Shown: positions 53,627-62,896, counted from the stretch's first letter. The stretch is 64,000 nt of DNA from Pararhizobium sp. YC-54 (GCF_025847205.1 NZ_JAOYTH010000012.1:62001-126000), one strand, 5' to 3'. Numbers and translations: made by a program. Notes: generated by a model from the sequence alone, not told the origin.

Positions 53627-54658
53627 ATGGGTTCAAGATATATTGCCGCAGCCGCAGTTGCCGCCGGAACGACACTTGCAGCTTTTTCGGCCCAGGCCGC
53701 CGGCGACCTCAACCTGATCTGCTCGGCCGACGTGGTCATCTGCGAGCAGATGAAGGGTGATTTCGAAAAGGCGCACAGCGACATCAAGGTCAACATGGTG
53801 CGCCTGTCATCGGGCGAGACCTATGCCAAGATTCGTGCCGAGGCGCGCAACCCGAAGACTGACATCTGGTGGGCGGGAACCGGTGATCCGCATCTGCAGG
53901 CGGCGTCTGAAAACCTGACGCAGGAATACCAGTCGCCCCTACTCGACCAGTTGCAGGATTGGGCCAGGAAGCAGGCGGAAAGCTCCGGCTACAAGACGGT
54001 CGGCGTCTATGCGGGCGCTCTCGGCTGGGGCTACAACACCGAGATTTTCAAGGCCAAGGGCTTCAAGGAGCCGAAATGCTGGGCCGACCTCCTGGACCCG
54101 GCTTTCAAGGGCGAAATCCAGATCGCCAATCCGAACTCGTCGGGCACCGCCTATACGGCGCTCGCCTCGCTCGTCCAGATCATGGGCGAGGACCAGGCCT
54201 ACGACTATCTGAAAAAGCTGAACGCCAACGTCTCGCAATACACCAAGTCCGGCTCTGCACCGGTCAAGGCGGCAGCGCGCGGCGAAACGGCGCTCGGCAT
54301 CGTCTTCATGCATGATGCCGTTGCCCAGACCGCCGAAGGCTTCCCGGTCAAGTCGGTCGCCCCGTGCGAAGGCACCGGCTACGAGATCGGCTCGATGTCG
54401 ATCGTCAAGGGCGCGAAGAACCTCGACAATGCCAAGGCCTGGTACGACTGGGCGCTAAAGCCGGACGTGCAGTCGCGGATGAAGGATGCGAAATCCTTCC
54501 AGCTTCCCTCCAACAAGACGGCCGAAATCCCCAAGGAAGCGCCGCGCTTCGAGGACATCAAGCTGATCGACTACGACTTCAAGACCTATGGCGATCCGGC
54601 CAAGCGCAAGGAACTGCTTGAGCGCTGGGACCGCGAGATCAGCGCCAACGCCAACTAA
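53627..54658 (+). CDS. AfuA/FbpA-like ABC transporter substrate-binding protein
   Basis: 343 residues, cluster of ferric-iron-like binding proteins. Signal peptide GSRYIAAAAVAAGTTLAAFSAQA, mature start GDLNLICSADVVICEQMKGDFEK (across). RAEARNPKTDIWWAGTGDPHLQAASE (across) and PNSSGTAYTALASLVQIMGEDQAYDYLKKL (across) are family features. Four Cys (in LICS, VICE, EPKCW and APCEG) could form two disulfides. Iron-binding Tyr pairs of true FbpA are not obvious. In AfuA such proteins bind sugar phosphates. GGAGGAAA precedes ATG 53627. A hairpin follows the stop. Confidence 0.85.
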   Translation: MGSRYIAAAAVAAGTTLAAFSAQAAGDLNLICSADVVICEQMKGDFEKAHSDIKVNMVRLSSGETYAKIRAEARNPKTDIWWAGTGDPHLQAASENLTQEYQSPLLDQLQDWARKQAESSGYKTVGVYAGALGWGYNTEIFKAKGFKEPKCWADLLDPAFKGEIQIANPNSSGTAYTALASLVQIMGEDQAYDYLKKLNANVSQYTKSGSAPVKAAARGETALGIVFMHDAVAQTAEGFPVKSVAPCEGTGYEIGSMSIVKGAKNLDNAKAWYDWALKPDVQSRMKDAKSFQLPSNKTAEIPKEAPRFEDIKLIDYDFKTYGDPAKRKELLERWDREISANAN

Positions 54659-54671
54659 GCCAGACAAAATA

Positions 54672-54695
54672 GGGGCAGGCCGCCGCGCCTGCCCC
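54672..54695 (+). terminator. Intercistronic hairpin
   Basis: GGGGCAGGC (54672-54680), loop CGCCGC, GCCTGCCCC (54687-54695): perfect 9-bp stem, no U-tract. Such hairpins after binding-protein genes commonly stabilise the upstream mRNA and lower expression of the permease. Confidence 0.6.
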
Positions 54696-54818
54696 AAGGT
54701 CTCTCAATAGGACTTCTCAGTCCGCAGACCGCATCCGCAACTCTTGACACACGCGGATGTGGTCTCCGGACACGCATAACTCCATAGTTAGACGTCATGA
54801 AAAGGCGCGGGGATCGTC

Positions 54819-57050
54819 ATGGACCATCGCAACCGCAGGCTGGATATTGTCCTCGGATTGGGCATTGCCGCCTTCCTTCTTGTTCCCTGGTACCGGATCG
54901 AAGGCGGGTTTCTCGGGCTCGGCTGGTTTTCCGGCTTTCCGGCCGAGGCTTCCGTCGCACCGGGCATCGTGCAGATCCTCAGTCACGGCCGCTGGTGGCT
55001 AGCCTTTGCGGGCCTGATCATGGCCGCCGCGGTCACAGCCCGCTTCGTTCGCGATCCGATGCGGCGAGGCACATTGCTTGCCGTGGCAGGCAGCCTCGGC
55101 GTCCTGTTCCTCACGCTTCAGGGATTGGCCATCGGCTTTTCCGGCTGGACATGGACGATCAGCGAAACGCTGTTCGGCGCGCTTCCCGACGGGCAACCGT
55201 CGATGGGCGCCGGCGCCGTGCTCGCGGCCCTCGTTTTCGTTCTCATCTTCTCCTTCGGCCTTGCCGAACGCGGCGTCATGAAAGGCGATGCCTTTGTCGT
55301 CGCCTCCATCGCCATCTTGGTTTTCCTCGTCGCGATCTTCGTCTTCTATCCGGTCGGCAGCATGCTGGTCGGCGCCTTCCAGGATTTCGACGGCTCGTTC
55401 AATCCCGACGGCTTTACCCGCAACATCCAGGACAACTCGATCTGGAGCCTTGGCTGCGTTGCCGGCGGCGAGCGATGCGGCGTTGCCTGGCGCACGCTCT
55501 GGCTTGCTTTGATGACGGCCGGCGGCTCGACGATCATGGGGCTTGCCTTCGCGCTGGTCGCCACCCGCACGCGCTTTCCCTTCAAGAAGGGCCTGCGGCT
55601 TTTGACGGTCCTGCCGATCATCACCCCGCCGTTCGTCATCGGCCTTGCGCTGACGCTGCTGTTCGGCCGGGCAGGCGTCGTCACCGAGTGGCTTTCCAGC
55701 CTGTTCGGCATCGAGCCCGGCCGCTGGCTCTATGGCCTGACCGGCATCTGGATCGCCCAGGTCCTGTCGTTCACGCCGATCTCCTTCCTCGTCCTCATCG
55801 GCGTCGTCGAAGGCGTCAGCCCTTCGATGGAAGAGGCATCCCAGACACTCAGGGCCGACCGCTGGCGCACCTTCTGGCGCGTCTCACTGCCGTTGATGAA
55901 ACCGGGCATCGCCAATGCCTTCCTGATCGGCTTCATCGAAAGCATGGCCGATTTCGGCAACCCGCTGGTGCTCGGCGGCAGCCACGGCGTTCTCTCGACG
56001 GAAATCTTTTTTGCCGTCGTTGGTTCGCAGAACGACCCCTCGCGCGCCGCCGTGCTGGCCATCATCCTGCTCTGCTTCACCCTGACGGCGTTCCTTGCCC
56101 AGCGCTACTGGCTGTCTGGCAAGAATTTCGCCACCGTCACCGGCAAGGGTGACAGCGGCTCGCATGTCGCCCTGCCCCGTTCGATTTCCATCGCCGTGCA
56201 TGCCATGGTCATCCCGTGGATGATCTTCACGATCGTCATCTACGGCATGATCCTGTTCGGCGGCTTCGTGAAGACCTGGGGGCTCGACCATTCTCTGACG
56301 CTTGACCACTACGCCCGCGCCTTCTCCGTCGAAGTCCGCGATGGGGCGCTGGCCTGGACCGGCGTCGCCTGGAATTCCTTCTGGACGACGATGGAGATCG
56401 CCTTGATCTCGGCACCGCTGACGGCCGCCGTCGGGCTGCTCACGGCCTATCTCATCGTTCGCCAGAAATTCGCCGGCCGCAACGTTTTCGAATTCGCCCT
56501 GATGATGAGCTTTGCCATTCCCGGCACGGTCATCGGCATCAGCTACATCATGGCCTTCAACCTGCCGCCGCTGGAAATGACCGGCACGGCGCTGATCCTG
56601 ATTGCCTGCTTCGTCTTCCGCAACATGCCGGTCGGCGTGCGCGGCGGCGTGGCGGCGATGAGCCAGCTCGACAAGAGCCTGGATGAAGCCTCGCTGACGC
56701 TGCGCGCCACCAGCTTTAGGACGATCCGCAAGGTCATCCTGCCGCTGTTGCGGCCGGCGATCACCGCAGCATTGGTCTATTCCTTCGTGCGGGCCATCAC
56801 CTCGATCAGCGCCGTCATCTTCCTCGTCAGCGCCGAATACAACATGGCGACCTCCTATATCGTCGGCCTCGTCGAAAACGGCGAATACGGCGTGGCGATC
56901 GCCTATTCCTCGATGCTGATCATCGTGATGATCGTCATCATTGCCGGCTTCCAGCTTCTCGTCGGTGAACGCAGGCTGCGGCGCGAAAATCGTGTCGCCG
57001 GCGTCACCACAGCCCCTTCCCTTTCCCTCGGTCAGGAGAAAACCGCATGA
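54819..57050 (+). CDS. Fused two-domain ABC permease (AfuB/FbpB-like)
   Basis: 743 residues; two complete permease modules in one chain. N-terminal half has extra membrane segments (about 10-180) then a first BPD domain with EAA loop EGVSPSMEEASQTLRADRWRTFWRVSLPLMKPGIANAF (across). The second module has EAA loop SQLDKSLDEASLTLRATSFRTIRKVILPLLRPAITAAL (across). The stop overlaps the ATPase start by 4 nt. FbpB and AfuB share this fused layout. Confidence 0.9.
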   Translation: MDHRNRRLDIVLGLGIAAFLLVPWYRIEGGFLGLGWFSGFPAEASVAPGIVQILSHGRWWLAFAGLIMAAAVTARFVRDPMRRGTLLAVAGSLGVLFLTLQGLAIGFSGWTWTISETLFGALPDGQPSMGAGAVLAALVFVLIFSFGLAERGVMKGDAFVVASIAILVFLVAIFVFYPVGSMLVGAFQDFDGSFNPDGFTRNIQDNSIWSLGCVAGGERCGVAWRTLWLALMTAGGSTIMGLAFALVATRTRFPFKKGLRLLTVLPIITPPFVIGLALTLLFGRAGVVTEWLSSLFGIEPGRWLYGLTGIWIAQVLSFTPISFLVLIGVVEGVSPSMEEASQTLRADRWRTFWRVSLPLMKPGIANAFLIGFIESMADFGNPLVLGGSHGVLSTEIFFAVVGSQNDPSRAAVLAIILLCFTLTAFLAQRYWLSGKNFATVTGKGDSGSHVALPRSISIAVHAMVIPWMIFTIVIYGMILFGGFVKTWGLDHSLTLDHYARAFSVEVRDGALAWTGVAWNSFWTTMEIALISAPLTAAVGLLTAYLIVRQKFAGRNVFEFALMMSFAIPGTVIGISYIMAFNLPPLEMTGTALILIACFVFRNMPVGVRGGVAAMSQLDKSLDEASLTLRATSFRTIRKVILPLLRPAITAALVYSFVRAITSISAVIFLVSAEYNMATSYIVGLVENGEYGVAIAYSSMLIIVMIVIIAGFQLLVGERRLRRENRVAGVTTAPSLSLGQEKTA

Positions 57051-58108
57051 TCACGCCCCGCTCCGGCTCCGTCGTCTTTCAGAACATCAGGAAGCAGTTC
57101 GGCGCCTTTACCGCCATTCACGATCTGTCGCTGACCATCGAGCCCGGCCAGCTCGTCACCCTGCTCGGCCCGTCGGGCTGCGGCAAGACCACGACGCTGC
57201 GGATGCTGGCCGGCCTGGAACATCCGACATCGGGCAAGATCCTGATCGGCGGCAAGGACGTGACCATGCTGCCGGCCAATGAGCGCGACGTCTCGATGGT
57301 GTTCCAGTCCTATGCGCTGTTTCCGCATATGAGCTCGCTCGACAACGTCGCCTACGGCCTGGAATCCTCCGGGCTGAAGAAGAAGGAGGCCCGCGAACGG
57401 GCGGAGGAAGGACTGAAGCTCGTGGGTCTCGGCGGCATGGGCGGGCGGCTTCCCGCAGAGCTTTCCGGCGGCCAGCAGCAGCGCGTCGCCGTTGCCCGCG
57501 CCCTCGTGCTCGAGCCGCAGGTTCTGCTGCTTGATGAACCGCTGTCCAACCTCGACGCCCGCCTGCGCCGTCAGGTGCGCACGGAAATCCGCGACCTGCA
57601 GCAGCGGCTCGGCTTCACCGCCGTCTACGTCACCCACGACCAGGACGAGGCCCTCGCCGTCTCCGACCGCATCGTCATCATGAAGGACGGGGCGATTGCG
57701 CAGGAAGGTTCGCCTCGCGATCTCTACGAGGCTCCCGCCTCGGCGTTCATCGCCGACTTCATGGGCGAGGCCAATGTCGTTGCCTGCGACGTCATCAGCG
57801 TCGATGGCGCCGACGCGACGATCCGCATTGGCGGGCTCGAACATCGCGTACCCAGCCGCAACGCAAAACCCGGACCGGCAAAGCTTGCTGTCCGGCCGAA
57901 TTCGATCACGCTCGAACCAGCATCGAATGCTGCCTTTCCCGGCCAGATCAGCCATGCCGCCTATCTTGGCGACCATGTCGAATACGAGGTAGAGACCAGT
58001 ACAGGCAGGCTTTTCGTCGTCGATCCGGCCGTCGAACGCGCGCTTGCACCGGCAACCGAGGTCGCCATAGGTTTCAAGGGGCGCGGCATCGCCATCATCA
58101 ACGGCTGA
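57047..58108 (+). CDS. ABC transporter ATPase (AfuC/FbpC-like)
   Basis: 353 residues. Walker [11 protein letters not shown]-loop [14 protein letters not shown], signature [16 protein letters not shown], Walker [14 protein letters not shown]-loop VTHDQDEALAVSD, and a C-terminal TOBE domain (LAVRPNSITLEP, AAYLGDHVEYEVET). ATGA overlap with the permease gene indicates coupling. Completes a three-gene importer. Confidence 0.92.
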   Translation: MITPRSGSVVFQNIRKQFGAFTAIHDLSLTIEPGQLVTLLGPSGCGKTTTLRMLAGLEHPTSGKILIGGKDVTMLPANERDVSMVFQSYALFPHMSSLDNVAYGLESSGLKKKEARERAEEGLKLVGLGGMGGRLPAELSGGQQQRVAVARALVLEPQVLLLDEPLSNLDARLRRQVRTEIRDLQQRLGFTAVYVTHDQDEALAVSDRIVIMKDGAIAQEGSPRDLYEAPASAFIADFMGEANVVACDVISVDGADATIRIGGLEHRVPSRNAKPGPAKLAVRPNSITLEPASNAAFPGQISHAAYLGDHVEYEVETSTGRLFVVDPAVERALAPATEVAIGFKGRGIAIING

Positions 58109-58138
58109 GCCGTACAAGACGAGAGAAGGACCATTTTC

Positions 58139-58936
58139 ATGACATCGCAGATATCCGGGCTCGACACGCGCTTCGCCCTGGCACAGGCCATCGCCAGGGA
58201 AGCCGGCGCTGTTGCGCTCGACTATTTCAACAGACGCGAGACGCTGGTGATCGAAACCAAACGCGACCTGCAGGACGTCGTCTCCATCGCCGACCGGGAG
58301 GTCGAGAACCTCATTCGCGCCCGCGTGGCCGAGGTCCATCCGGGCGACGGTTTCCTCGGTGAGGAATACGGTCTTGCCCGGGGCGATTCCGGCTATACCT
58401 GGGTAGTCGATCCGATCGACGGCACCAGCCCCTTCGTCAACGGCATGCCGAACTGGTGCGTCTCCATCGCGGTGCTGCGTAACAACGAACCGGTGATCGG
58501 CGTCATCTGCGCCCCCTGCCATGACGAACTCTATGCCAGCGCTTCAGGCAAGGGCGCGACGCTCAACGGCCGGGTACTTAGCCTCGACCCCTCCCGCACC
58601 ATCCGCAACGCCGTCACCGGCATCGGCGCCAACAACTACGTGACGCCGGCCTTCGTTGGAAAAATGGTCGAGAACCTTCTGGAAGCGGGCGGCAATTTCA
58701 TCCGCAACGGCTCAGGCGCGCTGATGCTTGCCTATGTCGCCGCTGGCCGTCTGGTCGGTTATTATGAGCCCTACATGCATGCCTGGGATTGCCTTGCCGG
58801 CTATTGCCTCGTCAAGGAAGCGGGCGGCTGGTATCACCCCTTCCCTGTCGAGGGAGAACAGCTGACCAAGGGCTCGCCGGTACTGGCGACGGCTCCCGGC
58901 GCTCGGGATGACTTGATGAAAATCGCCGGTCTCTGA
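58139..58936 (+). CDS. Inositol-monophosphatase-family phosphatase
   Basis: 265 residues of the FIG superfamily: metal residues in DVVSIADREVEN, GEEYG (Glu), VVDPIDGTSPFVNGMPNWCVSIA (across) with the DPIDGT motif, and AWDCLAGYCLVKEAGG with WD. Members hydrolyse inositol phosphates, histidinol phosphate, or sugar bisphosphates. It starts 30 nt after the ATPase, so the operon couples import with phosphate removal, which suggests the imported solute is a phosphoester or becomes one. Confidence 0.9.
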   Translation: MTSQISGLDTRFALAQAIAREAGAVALDYFNRRETLVIETKRDLQDVVSIADREVENLIRARVAEVHPGDGFLGEEYGLARGDSGYTWVVDPIDGTSPFVNGMPNWCVSIAVLRNNEPVIGVICAPCHDELYASASGKGATLNGRVLSLDPSRTIRNAVTGIGANNYVTPAFVGKMVENLLEAGGNFIRNGSGALMLAYVAAGRLVGYYEPYMHAWDCLAGYCLVKEAGGWYHPFPVEGEQLTKGSPVLATAPGARDDLMKIAGL

Positions 58937-58996
58937 AAAACGGCAAAGGGGGGCGGAGGCAAACAGGCGCTACCCCATTCAGACCCGATCAGCGCC

Positions 58997-60103
58997 TCAC
59001 AATGCGGCGCGGCTGGTTGGCAAGGCGCGTGCCGCCGCACTCAATAGATCGGTCTGGGATATCAGGCCAAGAATTTGATGCTCGTTGTCGACCACGATGA
59101 CGGCATGGGCGTGGCCGTCGGTGAGGACCGGCAACAGCGAAAATGCGGGATCGTTGTCGGCGGCGGTCGCAGCCTTCGACAGGATATCGCCGACGCGATG
59201 GGCGGCCCTGGAGAGTTCCCGCAAGCCGATCGTCCCGACGAGCCGGCCATTCTCGTCCTTGACCGGCAGCGTGCGGATATTGTGCTTCAAAAGCAGCTCG
59301 CGCGCGTCGGCGGGATCGGCATCCGCGTCAATCGAGACGACGTCGCGGGACATGATGTCGGCGCAGCTGATATCGCCATGGGCACGGATGGTTGCCTGCA
59401 GCTCGACCTGTTGCAGCAAACGGCCAAGATCACCCCGGTCGATGTCAAACGTTTCGTCGAACGCCGCAAGCGCTGCATCGACATCCTCTTCACGAAAACC
59501 AACCCGCAGCGATGCCGGCAGGTCTGCGGTCTGGTGCGTGTTGACCGTCACCTTGGCAGCGAAATGGGGATAGTTGCGCCGCGCCAATTTGTGAAACAGC
59601 AATCCGAGCCCGACCAGAATGCAGGAATTCAGGCCGACCGGGACAAAGGGAAACAGCAGGCCCCAGCCGGCAACGGCAGGCCCGCCGAGCACGGCCGTCA
59701 ACGCCGCAGCGCCGCCGGGCGGATGCAGGCAGCGTGTAAACGACATCGCCCCGATCGCGAGCGATACGCCGACACCGATGGCAATGATCGGGTCATGGAT
59801 CAGATAGGCGGCGATGATGCCCATCAGCGCCGAAATCGTATTGCCGCCGATGATCGACCAGGGCTGCGCCAGCGGGCTGGCGGGAACGGCGAACAACAGC
59901 ACGGCGGACGCGCCCATCGGCGCCACGATCAGCGGCAGATGCGGACCCTGCCCGAACAGATAACCGCTGATCAGGCCCGTCAGGCCGATGGCGATCAGGG
60001 CACCGAAACAGGCTATCAGCCGCTCGCGCAATGTCGCACCGGCCAGAATAGGCGAAAACATTCGAAAACGGCCGTCCGGGTTTGGCTTTTGAGGATGGGA
60101 CAT
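58997..60103 (-). CDS. HPP-family membrane protein with tandem CBS domains
   Basis: About 368 residues. HPP domain (about 20-185): four hydrophobic segments and the signature SFTRCLHPPGGAAALTAVLGGPAVAG (across). C-terminal part (about 225-365): two CBS motifs, ADIMSRDVVSIDADADPADARELLLKHNIRTLPVKDENGRLVGTI (across) and SLLPVLTDGHAHAVIVVDNEHQILGLISQTDLL (across), likely binding adenine nucleotides. HPP proteins have been linked to nitrite transport in chloroplasts; bacterial role uncertain. Start chosen at ATG 60103 (MSHPQKP); no clear ribosome site. Convergent with the phosphatase gene. Confidence 0.85.
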   Translation of the reverse strand: MSHPQKPNPDGRFRMFSPILAGATLRERLIACFGALIAIGLTGLISGYLFGQGPHLPLIVAPMGASAVLLFAVPASPLAQPWSIIGGNTISALMGIIAAYLIHDPIIAIGVGVSLAIGAMSFTRCLHPPGGAAALTAVLGGPAVAGWGLLFPFVPVGLNSCILVGLGLLFHKLARRNYPHFAAKVTVNTHQTADLPASLRVGFREEDVDAALAAFDETFDIDRGDLGRLLQQVELQATIRAHGDISCADIMSRDVVSIDADADPADARELLLKHNIRTLPVKDENGRLVGTIGLRELSRAAHRVGDILSKAATAADNDPAFSLLPVLTDGHAHAVIVVDNEHQILGLISQTDLLSAAARALPTSRAAL

Positions 60104-60241
60104 CGGGAAACCGGACACGCGGAAAGATACGGTCAGGATACCGGCGCGCACGTTTATCCCGTTCCCCGGCTATAGGAAAATCACACGCAAAGCGCAACGG
60201 TCAAAACCGCCGCACCCCTGGGGCATGGGAAGGGCGGCATC

Positions 60242-60269
60242 GGATGGACGGCCGGCTTGCCGGCCATCC
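60242..60269 (-). terminator. Hairpin at the 3' end of the ABC-F gene
   Basis: GGATGG (60242-60247) with CCATCC (60264-60269) and GCCGGC (60251-60256) with GCCGGC (60259-60264 region) form a bulged stem 9-36 nt downstream of the ABC-F stop. No U-tract. Confidence 0.4.
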
Positions 60270-60277
60270 ATGGCCGC

Positions 60278-61804
60278 CTAGTTCTGTCTGGCTGCTTCGG
60301 CAAAGAAACCTTCCGGACTGTCGACCTCGACAAGCTTCTTCCGGTCGATCAACCAGAAGCGATTGCCGACCGAGCGAACGAAACTGCGATCGTGCGAGAC
60401 GAACAGGCAACTGGCCTGATGCGCCATCAATTCACCCTCCAGCGCCTCCTGGCCATCGATGTCCAGATGGTTCGTCGGCTCGTCGAGCAGATAGACGTTG
60501 GGATTGGTCAGCCGCAGGATCAGCATGCCGAGCCGCGCCTTCTGCCCGCCGGACAGCTGGCCGACCGGGCGGGCCTGAAGCTCGATCGTCATGCCGGCGC
60601 CGGCCAGCAACGCCCGTGCCCGCTGATCGCCGATATCGAACCGGCGAATGATCGTGCCCATCGGCGTCTCATCGTCACGCAGATCGGCCAAGGCCTGATC
60701 GCCATAACCCAGAACCAGCGAGGGCGTCGCCTTGATGCCCTCTTGCACAGTTTCCGGCTGTTCGATCGCCTTGCGCAGCATGGAGACAAGGCGGGTCTTT
60801 CCGGCGCCGTTGGCACCGAGCAGCACGATCCGGTCGCCCTGGCAGACGAACTGCTTGCCGGTCTTGAACAGCAGCGTGCCATCCGGTGTCTGCACCGTGG
60901 CGTCCTCGAGCGTGATCAGCACCTTGGCATGGGTGCCGCGATTGGCGAGCCTGATCGCCCCGGCGGAACGTTCCAGATGCGCCGGCTTGGCGGCAACTTC
61001 GAGCTTGTCCGCCCGCTGCTTCAACTGCTTGGTCTTGACCACCAGCAGGTCGCTGCCGGAATTGATGCCGATATTGTTGAGCTTGGCCGCCTGCTTGCGC
61101 AATTGTTCGGCGACCCTGATGTCGCGCTGATAGCGGCGCTCGTCGGCAGCGTCAGCCTCGTCCAGCGCCGCCCGCGCCTGCGTGTAGGGCAACGGAAAAA
61201 TCTGCGATTGTTCGGCGCGCAGGAAGAGCGTGCGGTTGGTGACCGCGTCGAGGAAGGCCCTGTCATGACTGGAAATGATCACGGGTACATCGCGCGGCAG
61301 CGCATTCAGCCACGCCTCGAGCATGGCGATCTTGCCGAGATCGAGATGGTTGGTCGGCTCGTCGAGCATCAGCACATCAGGCTCGGTCACCCAGACGCGG
61401 GCAAGCATCGCAATGCGCTGCCAGCCACCGCTCAGCTGTTTCAACGGCCGCTGCCGCAAGACCTCCGGCACGTCGAGCGATTCCAGCACGACATCGACAC
61501 GCCAGCTCTCGCTCTCCTGCTGATCGGCAGACAGCGCCTCCAGCACGGCCGCATAGAAGGGCAGATCGAACAGGCGCGCAGGCACGTTCTGCTCGACATA
61601 ACCGACGGTCAGCCCGCGCGCTTTGGTGATCTCGCCCTCGCTCGCCTCAAGGACGCCGGCAAGGCAGCGAAACAGCGTCGATTTTCCGCGGCCGTTGGCG
61701 GCGACGAGGCCAATGCGGTCGCCTGCATTGACGACAAGGTTGAGCTTGGAGAAAAGCGGACTGCCCAGCACGATGCCGAGATTGCGGATATTGATAAGGG
61801 TCAT
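60278..61804 (-). CDS. ABC-F family ATPase
   Basis: 508 residues, two ABC cassettes without membrane segments. First: Walker A AANGRGKST, signature QLSGGWQRIAML, Walker B VLMLDEPTNHLDL. Interdomain linker rich in Arg/Lys/Gln (about 240-300, with RYQRDIRVAEQLRKQAAKLNN across). Second: GANGAGKT, QLSGGQKARLGML, YLLDEPTNHLDIDGQEAL. ABC-F proteins act on the ribosomal E site in translation control or ribosome-targeting antibiotic resistance. Start at ATG 61804 (MTLINIRNLG); an ATG 30 nt upstream is possible. A short leader ORF with a promoter lies 177 nt upstream. Confidence 0.9.
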   Translation of the reverse strand: MTLINIRNLGIVLGSPLFSKLNLVVNAGDRIGLVAANGRGKSTLFRCLAGVLEASEGEITKARGLTVGYVEQNVPARLFDLPFYAAVLEALSADQQESESWRVDVVLESLDVPEVLRQRPLKQLSGGWQRIAMLARVWVTEPDVLMLDEPTNHLDLGKIAMLEAWLNALPRDVPVIISSHDRAFLDAVTNRTLFLRAEQSQIFPLPYTQARAALDEADAADERRYQRDIRVAEQLRKQAAKLNNIGINSGSDLLVVKTKQLKQRADKLEVAAKPAHLERSAGAIRLANRGTHAKVLITLEDATVQTPDGTLLFKTGKQFVCQGDRIVLLGANGAGKTRLVSMLRKAIEQPETVQEGIKATPSLVLGYGDQALADLRDDETPMGTIIRRFDIGDQRARALLAGAGMTIELQARPVGQLSGGQKARLGMLILRLTNPNVYLLDEPTNHLDIDGQEALEGELMAHQASCLFVSHDRSFVRSVGNRFWLIDRKKLVEVDSPEGFFAEAARQN

Positions 61805-61980
61805 GATCGGTCTCTGGTCTTGCCGCACGGTCATCCATCGAGGGCTCTCAAGCCATCATCGATGCGATGCGTCGCGCGCGGCGGATTGGAAAACGCAGCA
61901 GTCTAAGCCAAGAGGCTATGCGCTGCAGTGCCACGAAGGGCAGACCAGAAGGCGATTTTCTGAAGAGAAACGGACTTTGG

Positions 61981-62052
61981 TCAGCCCTGCAAACGCATTT
62001 GCAGGGCGTTGACGGGGCCAGGCTGGCGATGGTGCCGGAAATACGTCTTCAT
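61981..62052 (-). CDS. Possible 23-residue leader peptide of the ABC-F gene
   Basis: A 23-codon ORF starting MKTYFRHHRQPG and ending QMRLQG, with AAAGGAGGG just upstream of its ATG, a stronger ribosome site than those of many genes in the window. A promoter-like pair (62083-62111) lies a short distance upstream. The terminal codons form the hairpin at 61984-62007. ABC-F resistance genes in other bacteria are induced through ribosome stalling on such leaders. It could also be an independent microprotein or chance. The rest of 61805-62140 shows no other gene. Confidence 0.45.
   Translation of the reverse strand: MKTYFRHHRQPGPVNALQMRLQG
61984..62007. promoter_or_regulatory. Perfect 10-bp hairpin at the end of the leader ORF
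   Basis: GCCCTGCAAA (61984-61993), loop CGCA, TTTGCAGGGC (61998-62007). It overlaps the last codons of the short ORF at 61981-62052, so translation of that ORF would melt it. No U-tract follows. Confidence 0.6.
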
Positions 62053-62082
62053 TGCGCAGCCCTCCTTTCTCAATAGGCGTTT

Positions 62083-62111
62083 CTCATACCATTCCATTCC
62101 GGAATTCGCAA
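62083..62111 (-). promoter_or_regulatory. Promoter-like sequence upstream of the leader ORF
   Basis: On the minus strand TTGCGA (62111-62106) and TATGAG (62088-62083) are separated by 17 nt, a reasonable sigma-70-type -35/-10 pair. It lies between the stop of the siderophore ATPase gene and the leader ORF. Confidence 0.45.
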
Positions 62112-62140
62112 CCATCCCGGGCGTTGAAAATAGGCCTCCC

Positions 62141-62896
62141 TCAGAGGATGGAGTGATCGACAATGACCACGGGCTTGCCATGCGAGCACATTTCGACCCG
62201 CGCCTCGACCCGATAGATATCGCGCAGCATCGAATCGGTGATGACATCGTCGGTCGGGCCGCTGGCCACCATCGCGCCCCTGGCGATGACGATCGTGTTG
62301 CTGCAATAGCGCAGTGCATGGTTGAGATCGTGCAGGGCGATCAGCACCGACATGCCGGACTTTGCCGCCAGCGACCGCATGAAACCCAGCACCTCGATCT
62401 GGCGAAACAGGTCGAGCGCCGAAGTGGGCTCGTCCATCAAGAGGATTTCGGGCTTGCGGACCAGTGCCTGGGCAATCGAGACCAGCTGGCGCTGCCCGCC
62501 GGAAAGCTCGCCGAGACCGCGAAAGGCCAGGTCGTCGATCCGTAGCGCCTGCAGGATGCGGTCGATTTCCAGAAGCTCGCTGTCGCGCACCTTCCAGCTT
62601 GATCCCTGCTTGCTGGCCAGCAGTACGGATTCGTAGACTGTCAGGACGGCATTGGCGCCGGTATCCTGCGGCATATAGCAGATGGTTTCCGGCCCCTTCA
62701 GCGTATCGGATAGGACAACTGTCCCTGGCCCCGGGGCGAGCCCGGCGATACGCTTGAACAGGGTGGATTTGCCCGCCGCATTCGGACCGATCACGGCGGT
62801 CATGACCCCGCCGTTGAGGACATCGGTATCGACGTCCGACAGGACCGTGTGCTTGCCGTATTTGGCGCCGACGCCCTTGAGTGCCAGACCTACCAT
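62141..62896 (-). CDS. Iron-siderophore ABC transporter ATPase (FecE-like)
   Basis: 251 residues. Walker A GPNAAGKST, signature ELSGGQRQLVSIAQAL, Walker B ILLMDEPTSALD, H-loop ALHDLNHALRYC. FecE/FhuC-type features include TVYESVLLASKQG and the C-terminal VEMCSHGKPVVIV. ATG 62896 overlaps the end of the permease gene by 7 nt. A longer frame upstream is out of phase with the permease. Confidence 0.9.
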   Translation of the reverse strand: MVGLALKGVGAKYGKHTVLSDVDTDVLNGGVMTAVIGPNAAGKSTLFKRIAGLAPGPGTVVLSDTLKGPETICYMPQDTGANAVLTVYESVLLASKQGSSWKVRDSELLEIDRILQALRIDDLAFRGLGELSGGQRQLVSIAQALVRKPEILLMDEPTSALDLFRQIEVLGFMRSLAAKSGMSVLIALHDLNHALRYCSNTIVIARGAMVASGPTDDVITDSMLRDIYRVEARVEMCSHGKPVVIVDHSIL

